64,000 nucleotides of DNA, from NCBI GenBank assembly GCA_016280395.1, contig JAEEGQ010000125.1, positions 16,396-80,395 of the forward strand. Direction: 5' to 3'. Origin of the DNA: Lachnospiraceae bacterium. Its GTDB lineage: Bacteria > Bacillota > Clostridia > Lachnospirales > Lachnospiraceae. Under the pieces are notes generated by a model that was not told where the DNA came from, did not search any database, and saw nothing but the letters and a program-made list of their open reading frames with translations. Below, one piece after another: positions 9,555-19,409 of the stretch (positions within the stretch are counted from its first letter, which is position 1; every line of letters begins with the position of its first letter). A program made the translations under genes and the position numbers.

Positions 9555-11363
9555 TTACCTGTTTTCAAAAAGCGCTTCAAACTCTTCGCGGGTTATGCGT
9601 TCCTTCTCCATCAGCAGTGCCGCGCTGGCATCAAGGACATCCCTGTATTCAGCAAGGATCCTCTTTGCCTCGTTATATGCGTTGGTGATTATTTCCCGAA
9701 CCTCGTCATCTATCCTGTTTGCCACATTCTCGCTGTAGCTGCGGGTATGGGCAAGGTCACGCCCGATGAACACTTCATCATCATCATGGTCGTAATTGAT
9801 GGTTCCAAGCTTGGAAAAACCGTATTTTGTGACCATTGAACGGGCTACCTGCGTAGCGTTCTTGATATCCTGCGATGCGCCTGTCGTAATATCGTCAAGC
9901 ACCAGTTCCTCGGCCACACGGCCTCCGAGGGATACTATGATATGCTGCATCATGCGGCCTTTGGTGTTGAACATCTCATCCTTTTCGGGAAGAGGCATTG
10001 TATAGCCTGCTGCACCAAGGCCCGTGGGTATGATCGATACGGCATATACAGGTCCGACATCGGGAAGTACATGGAACAGGATCGCATGGCCCGACTCGTG
10101 GTAGGCCGTGATCCTCTTTTCTTCTTCGGAAATGATACGGCTTTTTTTCTCTGTCCCGATACCGACTTTTATGAAGGATTTCTTGATATCCTCGGCAGTG
10201 ATGACCTCCCGGTCTTCCTTTGCCGCGCGTATTGCCGCCTCGTTCATGAGGCTCTCAAGATCGGCTCCGGAGAAGCCTGCCGTTGTCCTTGCTATTTCCT
10301 CAAGGTTTACGTCATCTGCAAGGGGCTTGTCCTTCGAATGGACCTTAAGTATCTCCTCACGACCTCTGACATCCGGTCTTCCAACGACAACTTTTCTGTC
10401 GAAACGGCCCGGACGCATGATGGCGGGATCCAGGATATCCACGCGGTTTGTTGCCGCAAGTACGATGATGCCCGAATTGGAGCCGAAACCGTCCATCTCG
10501 ACAAGGAGCTGGTTAAGGGTCTGCTCACGCTCGTCATGGCCGCCGCCCATACCTGTTCCCCTGCGTCTTGCAACGGCATCTATCTCATCGATGAAAACTA
10601 TGCATGGTGCGGCTTTTTTCGCGTCCGCAAAAAGGTCTCTTACGCGGGATGCGCCGACACCGACGAACATCTCTACGAAATCCGAACCGGAAATGGAGAA
10701 GAAGGGTACACCGGCTTCTCCGGCCACAGCCTTTGCAAGGAGCGTCTTACCTGTTCCGGGCGGGCCCTCCAAGAGAACGCCCTTAGGTATCCTTGCCCCG
10801 ACCTGCAGGTATTTTCCGGGTTTGCTTAAGAAATCCACTATCTCGCGCAGGTCCTCTTTTTCCTCGTAAAGACCCGCTACATCCCTGAACTTTGTCTGTT
10901 CATCAACCGAAAGCGTTGCCTTGCTCTTTCCGAAGTTCATCACCTTTGAATTGCCGCCGCCCTGAGCAGGTCCCGTCATCAGCATGAACATGAAGAACAT
11001 GACTATGAGCACGATAAGGTACGGAAGGATCGAAGTCAGGAAGAAGCTCGGTCTTGAAACGTCCTGAAGAGTGTAGGTGATCCCTTTTTCAAGGCAGTAA
11101 TCCACGATATCGTTTATATCGCCGACGTAAAACGCCTTGGTGAGACCGTTCTTCAACGATACGGTGATACGTCCGGTGGGTATCTCGTTATTCTGGCGGA
11201 TAACCACCGAGATCACATTGCCGGCGGCTGTATCATTGAGAAAATCGGAATACTGATACCCTGCCATGCTCTGCTTATCCATGTAGGAAATAAGGAAATA
11301 CATGAAAAGCATTACAGCCGCAATGCTTATTACAAACAAAAGATTCTTAGGTCTGGATTTCAT
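9555..11363 (-). CDS. ftsH: ATP-dependent zinc metalloprotease FtsH
   Basis: Membrane-anchored AAA+ protease that degrades misfolded membrane and short-lived regulatory proteins. It has 602 aa, with two N-terminal membrane segments (8-27 and 108-130) around a small extracytoplasmic domain, Walker A GPPGTGKT at 200-207, Walker B near 255-262, the second region of homology ([19 protein letters not shown]), and the zinc site HESGH at 422-426 with a downstream acidic ligand. Its position after hpt matches the conserved tilS-hpt-ftsH order in Firmicutes. The ribosome-binding site is weak (AGAAGGG lies about 20 nt from the ATG). Confidence 0.97.
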   Translation of the reverse strand: MKSRPKNLLFVISIAAVMLFMYFLISYMDKQSMAGYQYSDFLNDTAAGNVISVVIRQNNEIPTGRITVSLKNGLTKAFYVGDINDIVDYCLEKGITYTLQDVSRPSFFLTSILPYLIVLIVMFFMFMLMTGPAQGGGNSKVMNFGKSKATLSVDEQTKFRDVAGLYEEKEDLREIVDFLSKPGKYLQVGARIPKGVLLEGPPGTGKTLLAKAVAGEAGVPFFSISGSDFVEMFVGVGASRVRDLFADAKKAAPCIVFIDEIDAVARRRGTGMGGGHDEREQTLNQLLVEMDGFGSNSGIIVLAATNRVDILDPAIMRPGRFDRKVVVGRPDVRGREEILKVHSKDKPLADDVNLEEIARTTAGFSGADLESLMNEAAIRAAKEDREVITAEDIKKSFIKVGIGTEKKSRIISEEEKRITAYHESGHAILFHVLPDVGPVYAVSIIPTGLGAAGYTMPLPEKDEMFNTKGRMMQHIIVSLGGRVAEELVLDDITTGASQDIKNATQVARSMVTKYGFSKLGTINYDHDDDEVFIGRDLAHTRSYSENVANRIDDEVREIITNAYNEAKRILAEYRDVLDASAALLMEKERITREEFEALFENR

Positions 11364-11389
11364 TCTTAAACTTTACTGCCCTTCTGATA

Positions 11390-11923
11390 TTATTCAAACT
11401 CCACGACGCCGACATACGGCAGATTCCTGTAATTCTGCGCATAATCGAGGCCGCATCCCACCACGAAAGCATCCGGGATGGTAAAACCCACATAATCCAC
11501 CTTGACATCAACCTCGCGTCTTTCCGGCTTGTCGAGGAGTGTCGCGATCTTTAAGGTTGCGGGTTTTCTGTCCTTAAAAAGCGCTTCAAGACAGGAAAGG
11601 GTCCTGCCGGAATCTATGATGTCCTCTACTATGAGAACATCGCGCCCCGTCATGGGTTCATCAACATCCTTTATGATCTTGATGTTACCCGAGGATTTTG
11701 TCGCGGAGCCGTAGCTCGAAACCTGCATAAAGTCCATCTTGACGGGTACCGTGATATATTTTGCGAGCTCTATCATAAAATAGGAGCCGCCCTTTAATAC
11801 GCAGACAAGGTTTATCTCTTTTCCTTCATAATCGCGGCTTATCATCTCCCCTAAGTCTTTAAGCCTGCTCTCAACCTTTTCCTGCGATATCAGTGTACTT
11901 ATCCTGGCCGGATTGTGCGCCAT
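11390..11923 (-). CDS. hpt: hypoxanthine phosphoribosyltransferase
   Basis: Purine salvage enzyme that transfers phosphoribose from PRPP to hypoxanthine or guanine. It has 177 aa from the ATG at 11923. The frame opens at an upstream GTG, but GGAGG lies six bases before the ATG, inside that extension, so the shorter start (MAHNPARIS) is chosen. The PRPP-binding motif VLIVEDIIDSGRTL is clear, with the KGG loop (VLKGGSYFM) before it and the VGCGLDY base-binding region near the C-terminus. The gene lies 2 bp after tilS and 26 bp before ftsH. Confidence 0.96.
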   Translation of the reverse strand: MAHNPARISTLISQEKVESRLKDLGEMISRDYEGKEINLVCVLKGGSYFMIELAKYITVPVKMDFMQVSSYGSATKSSGNIKIIKDVDEPMTGRDVLIVEDIIDSGRTLSCLEALFKDRKPATLKIATLLDKPERREVDVKVDYVGFTIPDAFVVGCGLDYAQNYRNLPYVGVVEFE

Positions 11924-11925
11924 AT

Positions 11926-13335
11926 CTACCTCCACGTGATCTTAAGGATCACTTCTGTTTTTTCGTCGATGCGCCTGTTTTCGCCTGTTCTCACTCCCGG
12001 TATCCAAAGGACGTTCGAGCCCTCCGCTATAACAGGGATAAGCGCCCTTGTTTCCTTGTCGGTCTTAAGGTCGGAGAACAATTTTTTCACTGTTTTCCTG
12101 CCTCCGTCCGGCGATATCACTATCGTATCCGTCTCTCTTACAGTCCGCAAAACAGGATTATCTAATATTTTATCATAATTAAAGAATTTAGTATAGTCAT
12201 CTTTCGAGAAAATACACTCAGAAGATTTAAGAAGTTCAAAAGTAAAGGAACCGTAACCGGGGAAATCCACTTTTACCGGCCCGTTTTCAAGTCTTTCCTT
12301 GGGGAAGACCTGTTCTTCAAGGCCGGGATAGCTCCTTGCGGAATCGTCCGCTTCACGCTTGAGCATTATGCAGTCGTAGCTCTTCTCCGCAATAACGCCG
12401 TAGGGAAGCGACAAACGGCTCCCGGTCTGCTTGTCCGCAAGTTCCGAAAGAAGCCTTATATGTGTTGAGGTTATGTCCTTCTCATGCTTTGCGACTTTGA
12501 AAAGGGTGTTCCTGAGTATCCTCTCGAAAAGCACAGGCTCACGATGCCTCGGGATACGCACCAGCATCACGTTCTCCGTACGTCCGAACTCAACGAGACC
12601 GCCGTACTGCTCATCCGCGGCGCGGGTCAGGTAGTCCTCCGCCGCAGCCGCCGCCTTGGCAAGCGCGCATATATTCTCACAGGCTCCGGAATTGATGTTC
12701 TCAAGCTCCGGGACCACACTGTTCCGTATTATGTTCCTGCTGTATTCATCATCAAGGTTGGTCGAATCGGTGCAGAACGGCTGCTCTTTTGCCGCGAGCC
12801 ATTCCTCTATCTCGCTCCTTCCCACCTCAAGAAACGGCCTTATCAGCGAAATGCCTCCTGCAAGCTTTCTTACGGGGTGCATCCCCGCAAGGCCTTTTAA
12901 GCCTGTTCCCCTGACTATCCTGAACAGCACCGTTTCGGCATTGTCGTCCATGTGATGCGCCACGGCGATCCTGTTGGCGCCGATACGCGCCGCAGTCTTT
13001 TCGAAGGCGGCATAACGCACTCTTCTTCCGGCTTCTTCAAGGCTTATGCCCTCTTTCTCGGAAACACCGGCCACATCCTCATGATATATCTCTAACGGAA
13101 CACCGAGTCTTTCGCAAAGTTCCTTTGTAAAAGCCTCATCCCTGTCGGATTCACTGCCTCTTAACCCGTGGTTCACATGGACCGCAGACAGCGTCACGCC
13201 GAAGTGCCCCGCAAGTTCCTTCATAATAAGCAAAAGGGCAACGGAATCCGCGCCCCCTGATACGCCGAGCACAACTTTGTCGCCCTCAGCGAGCATATCG
13301 TTATTTTCGATAAAATCCCTGACTTTACCTAACAC
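11926..13335 (-). CDS. tilS: tRNA(Ile)-lysidine synthase
   Basis: Converts the wobble cytidine of tRNA-Ile(CAU) to lysidine. It has 469 aa with the PP-loop ATP motif SGGADS at 26-31, the AVHVNHGLRG motif, the AHHMDDNAETVLFR motif and the conserved HPVRKL..G..LIRPFL segment, followed by TilS substrate-binding and C-terminal domains. The start is GTG directly after the divIC stop codon (TAGGTG), with AGAAGG seven bases upstream; starting at the next Met would remove the first conserved helix. Essential in most bacteria. Confidence 0.95.
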   Translation of the reverse strand: MLGKVRDFIENNDMLAEGDKVVLGVSGGADSVALLLIMKELAGHFGVTLSAVHVNHGLRGSESDRDEAFTKELCERLGVPLEIYHEDVAGVSEKEGISLEEAGRRVRYAAFEKTAARIGANRIAVAHHMDDNAETVLFRIVRGTGLKGLAGMHPVRKLAGGISLIRPFLEVGRSEIEEWLAAKEQPFCTDSTNLDDEYSRNIIRNSVVPELENINSGACENICALAKAAAAAEDYLTRAADEQYGGLVEFGRTENVMLVRIPRHREPVLFERILRNTLFKVAKHEKDITSTHIRLLSELADKQTGSRLSLPYGVIAEKSYDCIMLKREADDSARSYPGLEEQVFPKERLENGPVKVDFPGYGSFTFELLKSSECIFSKDDYTKFFNYDKILDNPVLRTVRETDTIVISPDGGRKTVKKLFSDLKTDKETRALIPVIAEGSNVLWIPGVRTGENRRIDEKTEVILKITWR

Positions 13336-13623
13336 CTAATCACCTTCTTTTATGATAACACTGTCGGGATCGACAAGTCCCATAACCGAATTCGCCAGAT
13401 CTTTGATAAACTTCTTGGTCTTTATGTAAATGCTGTATTCTTCTATTTCGCGGGTCCGCTCTTCTTCCTCCTCGATCCTCATCTCGAGGCCGGCTTTTTC
13501 CTTTGCGAGCGCGGCATAGCGCTTTTCGAGACGGTATTTACTTATTCCGAGGATCGCGCATATAACGATCACCGTGATTGCAATGATCCTGAATCCGGCT
13601 CTGCGCCCTCCGCCTTTTTTCAT
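13336..13623 (-). CDS. divIC: septum formation initiator, DivIC/FtsL-like
   Basis: Small bitopic division protein of 95 aa. A positively charged cytoplasmic start (MKKGGGRRAGF) precedes one membrane helix (about 12-28) and a coiled coil rich in Glu and Lys, as in DivIC. The start is the ATG at 13623 with GGAGG six bases upstream; a longer frame through TTG would swallow that site. Position between rqcP and tilS is the divIC position in Firmicutes. Divergent sequence, so the name rests on topology and synteny. Confidence 0.8.
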   Translation of the reverse strand: MKKGGGRRAGFRIIAITVIVICAILGISKYRLEKRYAALAKEKAGLEMRIEEEEERTREIEEYSIYIKTKKFIKDLANSVMGLVDPDSVIIKEGD

Positions 13624-13661
13624 ACTCAACCTCCGCAACTGCCAAAGCCGTGAAGCCCTTT

Positions 13662-13901
13662 TCAGAGCAGCCTGTACATTTCCTTTGCAGCTTCTTTTTT
13701 GGTAGAATCCAGAATATCGGTAACTTCGGCTTTGACAGCCTTTTCACCGAACCCGATCTCTATTATATCGCCTTTTTTAACTTCTGTCGAGGCTTTTGCA
13801 ACTTTGCCGTTAATAAGGATACGGCCGGCGTCACAGGCCTCGTTTGCAACCGTCCTGCGCTTTATAAGGCGCGAGACTTTGAGATATTTGTCTATTCTCA
13901 T
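13662..13901 (-). CDS. rqcP: RqcP, S4-domain ribosome quality-control factor (YabO/Hsp15 family)
   Basis: A 79-aa S4 RNA-binding protein. In Bacillus RqcP (YabO) helps RqcH add Ala tails to stalled nascent chains on the 50S subunit. The S4 fold is visible from [17 protein letters not shown] through [11 protein letters not shown] to the [10 protein letters not shown] strand. GGGAG lies before the ATG. It sits between hup and divIC, as yabO does in other Firmicutes. The neighbouring sporulation genes yabP and yabQ are missing. Confidence 0.92.
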   Translation of the reverse strand: MRIDKYLKVSRLIKRRTVANEACDAGRILINGKVAKASTEVKKGDIIEIGFGEKAVKAEVTDILDSTKKEAAKEMYRLL

Positions 13902-13964
13902 AAAAACTCCCGATAAGAAAAACAGGCTGCCTTGTAGCCAAAGCAGCCCGTAATCACTCCGTAA

Positions 13965-14261
13965 TTATTTCTTCTTGCCCTTCTTAGGTGCGTTAACGGT
14001 TTCCTTAAGAGCCTTGCCGGCTTTGAACTTAGGAGCCTTGGAAGCCTTGATGGTGATCGACTTACCGGTCTGAGGGTTCTTACCCTTTCTTTCAGCACGG
14101 TTAGCAACTTCGAATGTACCGAAGCCAACAAGCTGTACCTTACCGCCCTTAACGAGCTCTTCGGTTACGACTTCGACGAAAGCCTTTAATGCCTTCTCGG
14201 AATCCTTCTTGGATAATTCTGTTTTTGCAGCGATTGCAGCAACAAGTTCTGTTTTGTTCAT
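13965..14261 (-). CDS. hup: HU family DNA-binding protein
   Basis: Small basic nucleoid protein of 98 aa. The HU signature is intact: MNKTELVAAIA helix, VQLVGFGTFEV, then the DNA-clasping arm with RAERKGKNPQTG, ending in SKAPKFKAGKALKE. The C-terminus carries a short Lys tail (PKKGKKK). A strong TTAGGAGGAG site precedes the ATG, and a consensus promoter lies 57-85 bp upstream. It probably begins the rqcP-divIC-tilS-hpt-ftsH run. Confidence 0.97.
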   Translation of the reverse strand: MNKTELVAAIAAKTELSKKDSEKALKAFVEVVTEELVKGGKVQLVGFGTFEVANRAERKGKNPQTGKSITIKASKAPKFKAGKALKETVNAPKKGKKK

Positions 14262-14317
14262 GGATTACTCCTCCTAAACATTTATTTCCCAACGTGTTAC
14301 ACGCTGGTCATATATTA

Positions 14318-14346
14318 TATATAATGTTTCTTTGGCAATTTGTCAA
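14318..14346 (-). promoter_or_regulatory. sigma-A type promoter of hup
   Basis: TTGACA (14341-14346) is followed after 17 bp by TATATA (14318-14323), then TAAT. Just downstream, around 14292-14302, lies a short inverted repeat (CGTGT-T-ACACG) that could be an operator or a 5' UTR hairpin. Confidence 0.8.
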
Positions 14347-14390
14347 GTAAAAATGCTGATTTTTCGCGTTTTTTTATTAAAAATGTTGAA

Positions 14391-15602
14391 TTAATGGGGC
14401 AAACCGTCCAAAGTAGAGCGAATTGCCTTGATAAAATCAAGCGTTTCGAGCTTTTCCTTATTTTCAAGGGTCGATATCGCAACAAGGTCTCCTGTCATTT
14501 TGCCCGATTCCACTGTATCTATTGTCGCCTTTTCAAGTTTTCGCGCAAATTCGGAAAGCTCTTTATTCCCGTCGAGTTCACCGCGCTTCGCGAGCGCTCC
14601 CGTCCACGCAAAAATCGTGGCAATGGGATTTGTGGATGTGGGCTTTCCGGCAAGGTGGTTGTAATAGTGACGCTGCACCGTTCCGTGAGCCGCTTCGAAC
14701 TCAAAGCAGCCGTCCGGAGAAACAAGTACGGAGGTCATCATTGCGAGAGAGCCGAAAGCCGTCGCGAGCATATCGCTCATAACATCTCCGTCGTAATTCT
14801 TGCAGGCCCAGATGTATCCGCCCTCGGAACGGATGACACGCGCAACTGCGTCATCGATAAGAGTATAGAAATAAGTAAGCCCAAGCTCCTCAAATCTTGC
14901 TTTATACTCGCTGTTGAATATCTCTTCAAAGATATCCTTGAAGGTATGGTCGTATTTTTTGGAAATGGTATCTTTAGACGAGAACCAGACGTCCTGTTTT
15001 GTCGCGAGGGCGTAATTGAAACAGGATCTTGCAAAGCTTTCTATGGAAGAATTGAGGTTATGCATTCCCTGTATTATACCCACAGACTTAAAATCAAAGA
15101 TCGTCTCCCGTGTCTGTGTGCCGTCTTCGGCAGTGTAGACAAGCTCTGCCTTCCCGGGACCCGGTATCTTCATCTCGGTTGCCTTGTAAACGTCACCGTA
15201 GGCATGACGCGCGATCGTTATGGGCTTTACCCAGTTCTTCACATAGGGCTCGATTCCCTTTACAAGGATCGGGGCACGGAAAACGGTACCGTCAAGGATT
15301 GCGCGGATGGTGCCGTTGGGGCTCTTCCACATCTCCTTTAAGTCATATTCCTTCACTCTTGCCGCGTTGGGTGTAATGGTGGCGCACTTTACAGCCACAC
15401 GGTACTTCTTTGTCGCATTCGCGGAATCGACCGTGACTTTATCGTCTGTCTCGTCCCTGTGTTTTAGCCCTAAGTCGTAATATTCCGTTTTTAAGTCAAC
15501 ATACGGAAGGATCAGCTCATCTTTGATATACTGCCAGATGATGCGTGTCATCTCATCTCCGTCCATCTCCACCAAGGGCGTTGTCATTGTAATCCTGCTC
15601 AT
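14391..15602 (-). CDS. icd: NADP-dependent isocitrate dehydrogenase
   Basis: Oxidatively decarboxylates isocitrate to 2-oxoglutarate with NADP+. Its 403 aa and sequence are of the eukaryote-like homodimeric subfamily ([11 protein letters not shown] near the N-terminus, [16 protein letters not shown] substrate loop, and the NYDGDVMSD metal-binding signature at 269-277). GGAGGACAAG precedes the ATG. It lies directly downstream of the aconitase gene, with a hairpin in the 77-bp spacer, so the two form a citrate-to-2-oxoglutarate segment feeding glutamate synthesis. Confidence 0.96.
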   Translation of the reverse strand: MSRITMTTPLVEMDGDEMTRIIWQYIKDELILPYVDLKTEYYDLGLKHRDETDDKVTVDSANATKKYRVAVKCATITPNAARVKEYDLKEMWKSPNGTIRAILDGTVFRAPILVKGIEPYVKNWVKPITIARHAYGDVYKATEMKIPGPGKAELVYTAEDGTQTRETIFDFKSVGIIQGMHNLNSSIESFARSCFNYALATKQDVWFSSKDTISKKYDHTFKDIFEEIFNSEYKARFEELGLTYFYTLIDDAVARVIRSEGGYIWACKNYDGDVMSDMLATAFGSLAMMTSVLVSPDGCFEFEAAHGTVQRHYYNHLAGKPTSTNPIATIFAWTGALAKRGELDGNKELSEFARKLEKATIDTVESGKMTGDLVAISTLENKEKLETLDFIKAIRSTLDGLPH

Positions 15603-15644
15603 CTTGTCCTCCGGTATCCGCCGCTTTCTGCGGCTCGTTTTTAA

Positions 15645-15673
15645 GGATAGCAGCCGTTATATGACTGCTATCC
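15645..15673 (-). other. intercistronic hairpin between acn and icd
   Basis: GGATAGCAG pairs with CTGCTATCC over 9 bp around an 11-nt loop, 7 bp after the aconitase stop. No U-tract follows, so it is better read as a processing or stability element than as a full terminator. A second small stem (CCGC..GCGG) lies before the icd ribosome-binding site. Confidence 0.5.
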
Positions 15674-15679
15674 TCTGAT

Positions 15680-17971
15680 TCAATCTTTGTAATAATTTAT
15701 AAGGCAGCCCGCAAGAATGATCTCTCTCTCATCCGGAGTAAGCTCTCCGAGATTGAGCGGGTATTCCGTAAATGCCGCCGTTCCTGTGTCCGCTTCGTTG
15801 CACACAACGCAGGCCGTTGTCCTGCTTTCGCCGCTCTCTGTAAGCTTTGCGATTCCTTTTATCAGGACATAATCGCCGTTCTTGAAGGGCAGTTCGCCGT
15901 CCTCGTATACGAAGGGCAGCATGCCCCAGTTAATGAGATTTGAGCGGTATCTCTTTGTAGCATATTCTTTTGCGAAATTGCACCAGCCTCCGAGCACCTT
16001 CTGGCAGGATGCGGCCTGCTCACGCGCAGAACCGTCGCCCGGCTTTACAGCGCAAACGGCGCTTCCGATGCCGGTGTTTGCAAGTGTGACATCGCTCATC
16101 TTTCCGCCGATAAGCTTAAATACCGCTGCCACTTCGCTGTTTACGGATGCTATGTCTTTCCCTTCTTCCCTTGCCGTCTCTGCGGCGCCTACTTCCTTTG
16201 CGCGCCCGACATAAGCCGGATCCTTGCGTGAAAGCGTGAACTGCGCAAGACCTATGGGATTTGAACGGTAAGAAGAGGTCTCACCAGAAGGGATAAGCTC
16301 GTCCGTAGTGGTTACGGGATCGTCTATGCGTGTTACAACCTTTATCAGAAGGTTTTCGGGAAGCGCAGGCATCTTCGGCCAGTCCTTGATGTTGGGGCCA
16401 AACTGCAGCTGCGCAGACTTGTCAGCCTTTCCGAAGCCGTCGTAAACACGCTTTTTGTAGATATTTCCGTCAAAATGATATGCAGGCGGGAAGTATTCCC
16501 TGTCGATCTCGTCCGCACCCGTAAGGAAGCCGCGGTTTGCGGCCGTAGCCGCGATAGACCTTGCGTCCATAAGGGCAACGCTCGATATCTGGCCGCTCTG
16601 CAGCTTACTGCCTTCGCGGTTCGGGAAGTTTCTTGTGGAATGCCTGATACTGAAGGCATTGTTTGCGGGGGTATCCCCTGCGCCAAAGCAAGGTCCGCAG
16701 AATGCCGTCTTTATTACGGCGCCCGCTTCCATAAGCTTTGCAGCCCTGCCGTTCCGTATAAGTTCCATGTAAACAGGCATACTTGCCGGGTAAACGCTCA
16801 AAGTGAACCTGTCGTTCCCGATATCGCAGTTCTCAAGGATATCCGCTGCCGCGCAGATATTTTCAAAACCGCCGCCGGCACATCCCGCGATGATGCCCTG
16901 ATCCACATAGAGCCTGCCGTCTCTCACCTTGTCTTCAAGCGAGAATTCGACCTTATCGCCGAGGCTTACCCTTGCGCGTTCTTTTGTATCGTGAAGGATA
17001 TCCGGAAGATTGGCCTTGAGCTCTTCTATCGTATATGTGTTGCTCGGATGGAAGGGCATGGCTATCATGGGCTTTACAGTCGAAAGATCGAGCTCTATCA
17101 CGGAATCGTAATATGCGAGCGGCTCGGGCGCAAGCTCCTTAAAGGCCTCGCCTCTGCCGTGTATCTCAAGAAATTCCTTCGTTTTCCCGTCTGTTGTCCA
17201 GATCGAGGAAAGGCATGTGGTCTCGGTAGTCATTACATCAACGCCGATCCTGAAATCCATGCTCAGATTCTTTACGCCGGGGCCGACAAATTCCATGACC
17301 TTGTTCTTTACAAAGCCGTTGCCGAAGGTCTCTCCGATAAGGGCAAGCGCCACGTCCTGAGGACCGACGCCGCGCGCGGGCTCACCTGTAAGGTAAACCG
17401 CAACAACCTCGGGCATATTGATGTCATAGGTCTTTTTTAAGAGCTGCTTTGCCAGCTCTCCGCCGCCTTCGCCCACCGCCATGGTTCCGAGGGCGCCGTA
17501 ACGGGTATGGGAATCGGAGCCAAGTATCATGTTTCCGCAGCCTGCGAGCATTTCCCTTGCGTACTGATGGATTACGGCCTGATGAGGCGGAACATAGATG
17601 CCGCCGTAGCGCTTGGCGCAGCTTAAGCCGAACATGTGGTCATCTTCGTTGATGGTACCGCCTACAGCGCAAAGGGAATTGTGACAGTTCGTAAGGATAT
17701 AGGGAATGGGAAACTCCTCAAGCCCGCTTGCGCGCGCAGTCTGGATGATCCCCACAAATGTGATGTCATGGGAAGTGATCTTGTCAAACCTTATCTTAAG
17801 CTTCTTTTCGTCTCCTGAGGTATTATGTGCCTGCAGGATACGGTAACTCATGGTGCCTTGCTTAGCTTTTCCGGCATCTTCAAGGCCAAAAGCCGCCGCC
17901 TCTGCGGCTGATACGGTTTCAACAAGCTCCGTGCCGTTTTTTAAGTACATTCCGTTTTTGATCAGTTTCAT
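15680..17971 (-). CDS. acn: aconitase family hydratase (probable aconitate hydratase)
   Basis: [4Fe-4S] dehydratase expected to isomerise citrate and isocitrate. It has 763 aa from the ATG at 17971 ([11 protein letters not shown]), which has CCGGAG upstream; the longer frame runs into nfnB. Cluster-ligand cysteines are seen in [11 protein letters not shown] and in [14 protein letters not shown]; a small swivelling domain follows after about residue 560. This divergent aconitase type is common in Clostridia and is often named only hydratase. The adjacent icd supports the aconitase role. No citrate synthase lies in the window. Confidence 0.85.
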   Translation of the reverse strand: MKLIKNGMYLKNGTELVETVSAAEAAAFGLEDAGKAKQGTMSYRILQAHNTSGDEKKLKIRFDKITSHDITFVGIIQTARASGLEEFPIPYILTNCHNSLCAVGGTINEDDHMFGLSCAKRYGGIYVPPHQAVIHQYAREMLAGCGNMILGSDSHTRYGALGTMAVGEGGGELAKQLLKKTYDINMPEVVAVYLTGEPARGVGPQDVALALIGETFGNGFVKNKVMEFVGPGVKNLSMDFRIGVDVMTTETTCLSSIWTTDGKTKEFLEIHGRGEAFKELAPEPLAYYDSVIELDLSTVKPMIAMPFHPSNTYTIEELKANLPDILHDTKERARVSLGDKVEFSLEDKVRDGRLYVDQGIIAGCAGGGFENICAAADILENCDIGNDRFTLSVYPASMPVYMELIRNGRAAKLMEAGAVIKTAFCGPCFGAGDTPANNAFSIRHSTRNFPNREGSKLQSGQISSVALMDARSIAATAANRGFLTGADEIDREYFPPAYHFDGNIYKKRVYDGFGKADKSAQLQFGPNIKDWPKMPALPENLLIKVVTRIDDPVTTTDELIPSGETSSYRSNPIGLAQFTLSRKDPAYVGRAKEVGAAETAREEGKDIASVNSEVAAVFKLIGGKMSDVTLANTGIGSAVCAVKPGDGSAREQAASCQKVLGGWCNFAKEYATKRYRSNLINWGMLPFVYEDGELPFKNGDYVLIKGIAKLTESGESRTTACVVCNEADTGTAAFTEYPLNLGELTPDEREIILAGCLINYYKD

Positions 17972-17993
17972 ATCTTGTCTCCGGATCACCTTA

Positions 17994-19388
17994 TCAGTCT
18001 TCTTTTGCAAGTCCGAGGTACTTTAAGATACCCTTTGCCGCTTTCTTGCCTGCACCCATCGCAAGGATGACGGTAGCTGCGCCGGTAACGGCATCTCCGC
18101 CCGCGAAAACGCCGGGTCTTGAGGACATTCCGGTTTCTTCGTCAATAACGATGCCGCCTCTGCGGTTTACCTCAAGATTCTTTGTGGTAGAAGCGATAAG
18201 CGGATTCGGGCTTGTTCCGAGGGACATTATTACGGTATCGACGTCAATATCGAACTCCGAACCCTTGATCTCAACGGGTGAACGGCGCCCGGACGCATCA
18301 GGCTCTCCAAGCTCCATGCGCACGCATCTGATGCCCTTTACCCAGCCGTTTTCATCCACAAGGATCTCTGTGGGATTGGTAAGAAGCTCGAACTTTATGC
18401 CCTCTTCCTTTGCGTGATGCACCTCTTCGACACGTGCGGGAAGCTCGGCCTCGCTCCTTCTGTAAACAACGGTCACATCCGCGCCCAGACGCAGTGCCGT
18501 ACGCGCCGCATCCATTGCAACGTTTCCGCCGCCTACAACGGCAACCTTTTTGCCTGCTACGATGGGAGTATCGTAATCCTCCCTGAAGGCCTTCATAAGG
18601 TTGCTCCTTGTGAGATATTCGTTAGCGGAGAATACGCCGTTGGCCTGTTCTCCGGGAATATTCATGAATTTCGGGAGACCTGCGCCGGAGCCGATAAATA
18701 CGGCATCAAAGCCCTCCTCATCAAAGAGCTGGTCGATTGTCACGGATTTGCCGGTAACAACATCCGTTTCTATCTTTACACCGAGAGCCTTTAAGTTCTC
18801 GACCTCGGGCTTTACGACCTTTTCCTTTGGAAGACGGAACTCGGGAATGCCGTAAACAAGCACACCGCCGGCTTCATGAAGGGCTTCGAACACTGTTACG
18901 TCAACGCCTGCCTTGGCAAGCTCGCCGGCACATGTAAGACCTGATGGGCCCGAACCGATTATCGCAACGCGCTTCCCTGTCGGAACCGCGTTCTTCTCAG
19001 GCTTGATGCCCATCTCGCGGGCCGTATCCGCGGCAAAGCGTTCAAGCTTGCCGATGGAGACAGCTTCGCCTTTGATCCCTCTGATACACTTTGCCTCGCA
19101 CTGTGTCTCCTGCGGGCACACGCGTCCGCACACTGCGGGAAGAGCGGAATACTTGCTGAGAACTCCGTAAGCGCCTGCGGCATCCCCATCCTTCAGCTTT
19201 TCGATAAAGCCGGGAATATCGATGTTAACGGGGCATCCCTCAACGCACCTCGGATTTTTGCAGGTAAGGCAGCGTGCAGCCTCAGCCTTAGCTTCCTCAA
19301 GGTTATAACCGTAGCAGACTTCGTCGAAGTTGTGCGCACGGACAAGCGGTTCCTGCTCGCGAACCGGTACTTTCTTTAATACGTCCAT
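17994..19388 (-). CDS. nfnB: NfnB-type large subunit, FAD/NADPH oxidoreductase (glutamate synthase small-subunit family)
   Basis: Large subunit of an electron-bifurcating NADH-dependent reduced ferredoxin:NADP+ oxidoreductase. It has 464 aa. The N-terminal region carries cysteines for two [4Fe-4S] clusters (C40, C43, C48, C52 and C87, C91, C97, C101), followed by an FAD Rossmann motif (GSGPSG near 145-150) and an NADPH motif ([19 protein letters not shown]). The family also includes glutamate synthase beta subunits, but the gene immediately upstream encodes the matching small flavoprotein and no glutamate synthase large subunit is present. Located 22 bp before acn. Confidence 0.88.
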   Translation of the reverse strand: MDVLKKVPVREQEPLVRAHNFDEVCYGYNLEEAKAEAARCLTCKNPRCVEGCPVNIDIPGFIEKLKDGDAAGAYGVLSKYSALPAVCGRVCPQETQCEAKCIRGIKGEAVSIGKLERFAADTAREMGIKPEKNAVPTGKRVAIIGSGPSGLTCAGELAKAGVDVTVFEALHEAGGVLVYGIPEFRLPKEKVVKPEVENLKALGVKIETDVVTGKSVTIDQLFDEEGFDAVFIGSGAGLPKFMNIPGEQANGVFSANEYLTRSNLMKAFREDYDTPIVAGKKVAVVGGGNVAMDAARTALRLGADVTVVYRRSEAELPARVEEVHHAKEEGIKFELLTNPTEILVDENGWVKGIRCVRMELGEPDASGRRSPVEIKGSEFDIDVDTVIMSLGTSPNPLIASTTKNLEVNRRGGIVIDEETGMSSRPGVFAGGDAVTGAATVILAMGAGKKAAKGILKYLGLAKED

Positions 19389-19409
19389 AGATCAATACCT
19401 GCCTTTCTG

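Noticed and set aside
14340..15341. A 333-codon plus-strand frame opposite icd
   Set aside because: It lies across a conserved icd gene, has no ribosome-binding site and no recognisable domain; a shadow frame.
17994..19388. Naming this gene gltD (glutamate synthase beta subunit)
   Set aside because: No glutamate synthase alpha subunit is adjacent, whereas the [2Fe-2S] flavoprotein partner of NfnAB lies directly upstream.
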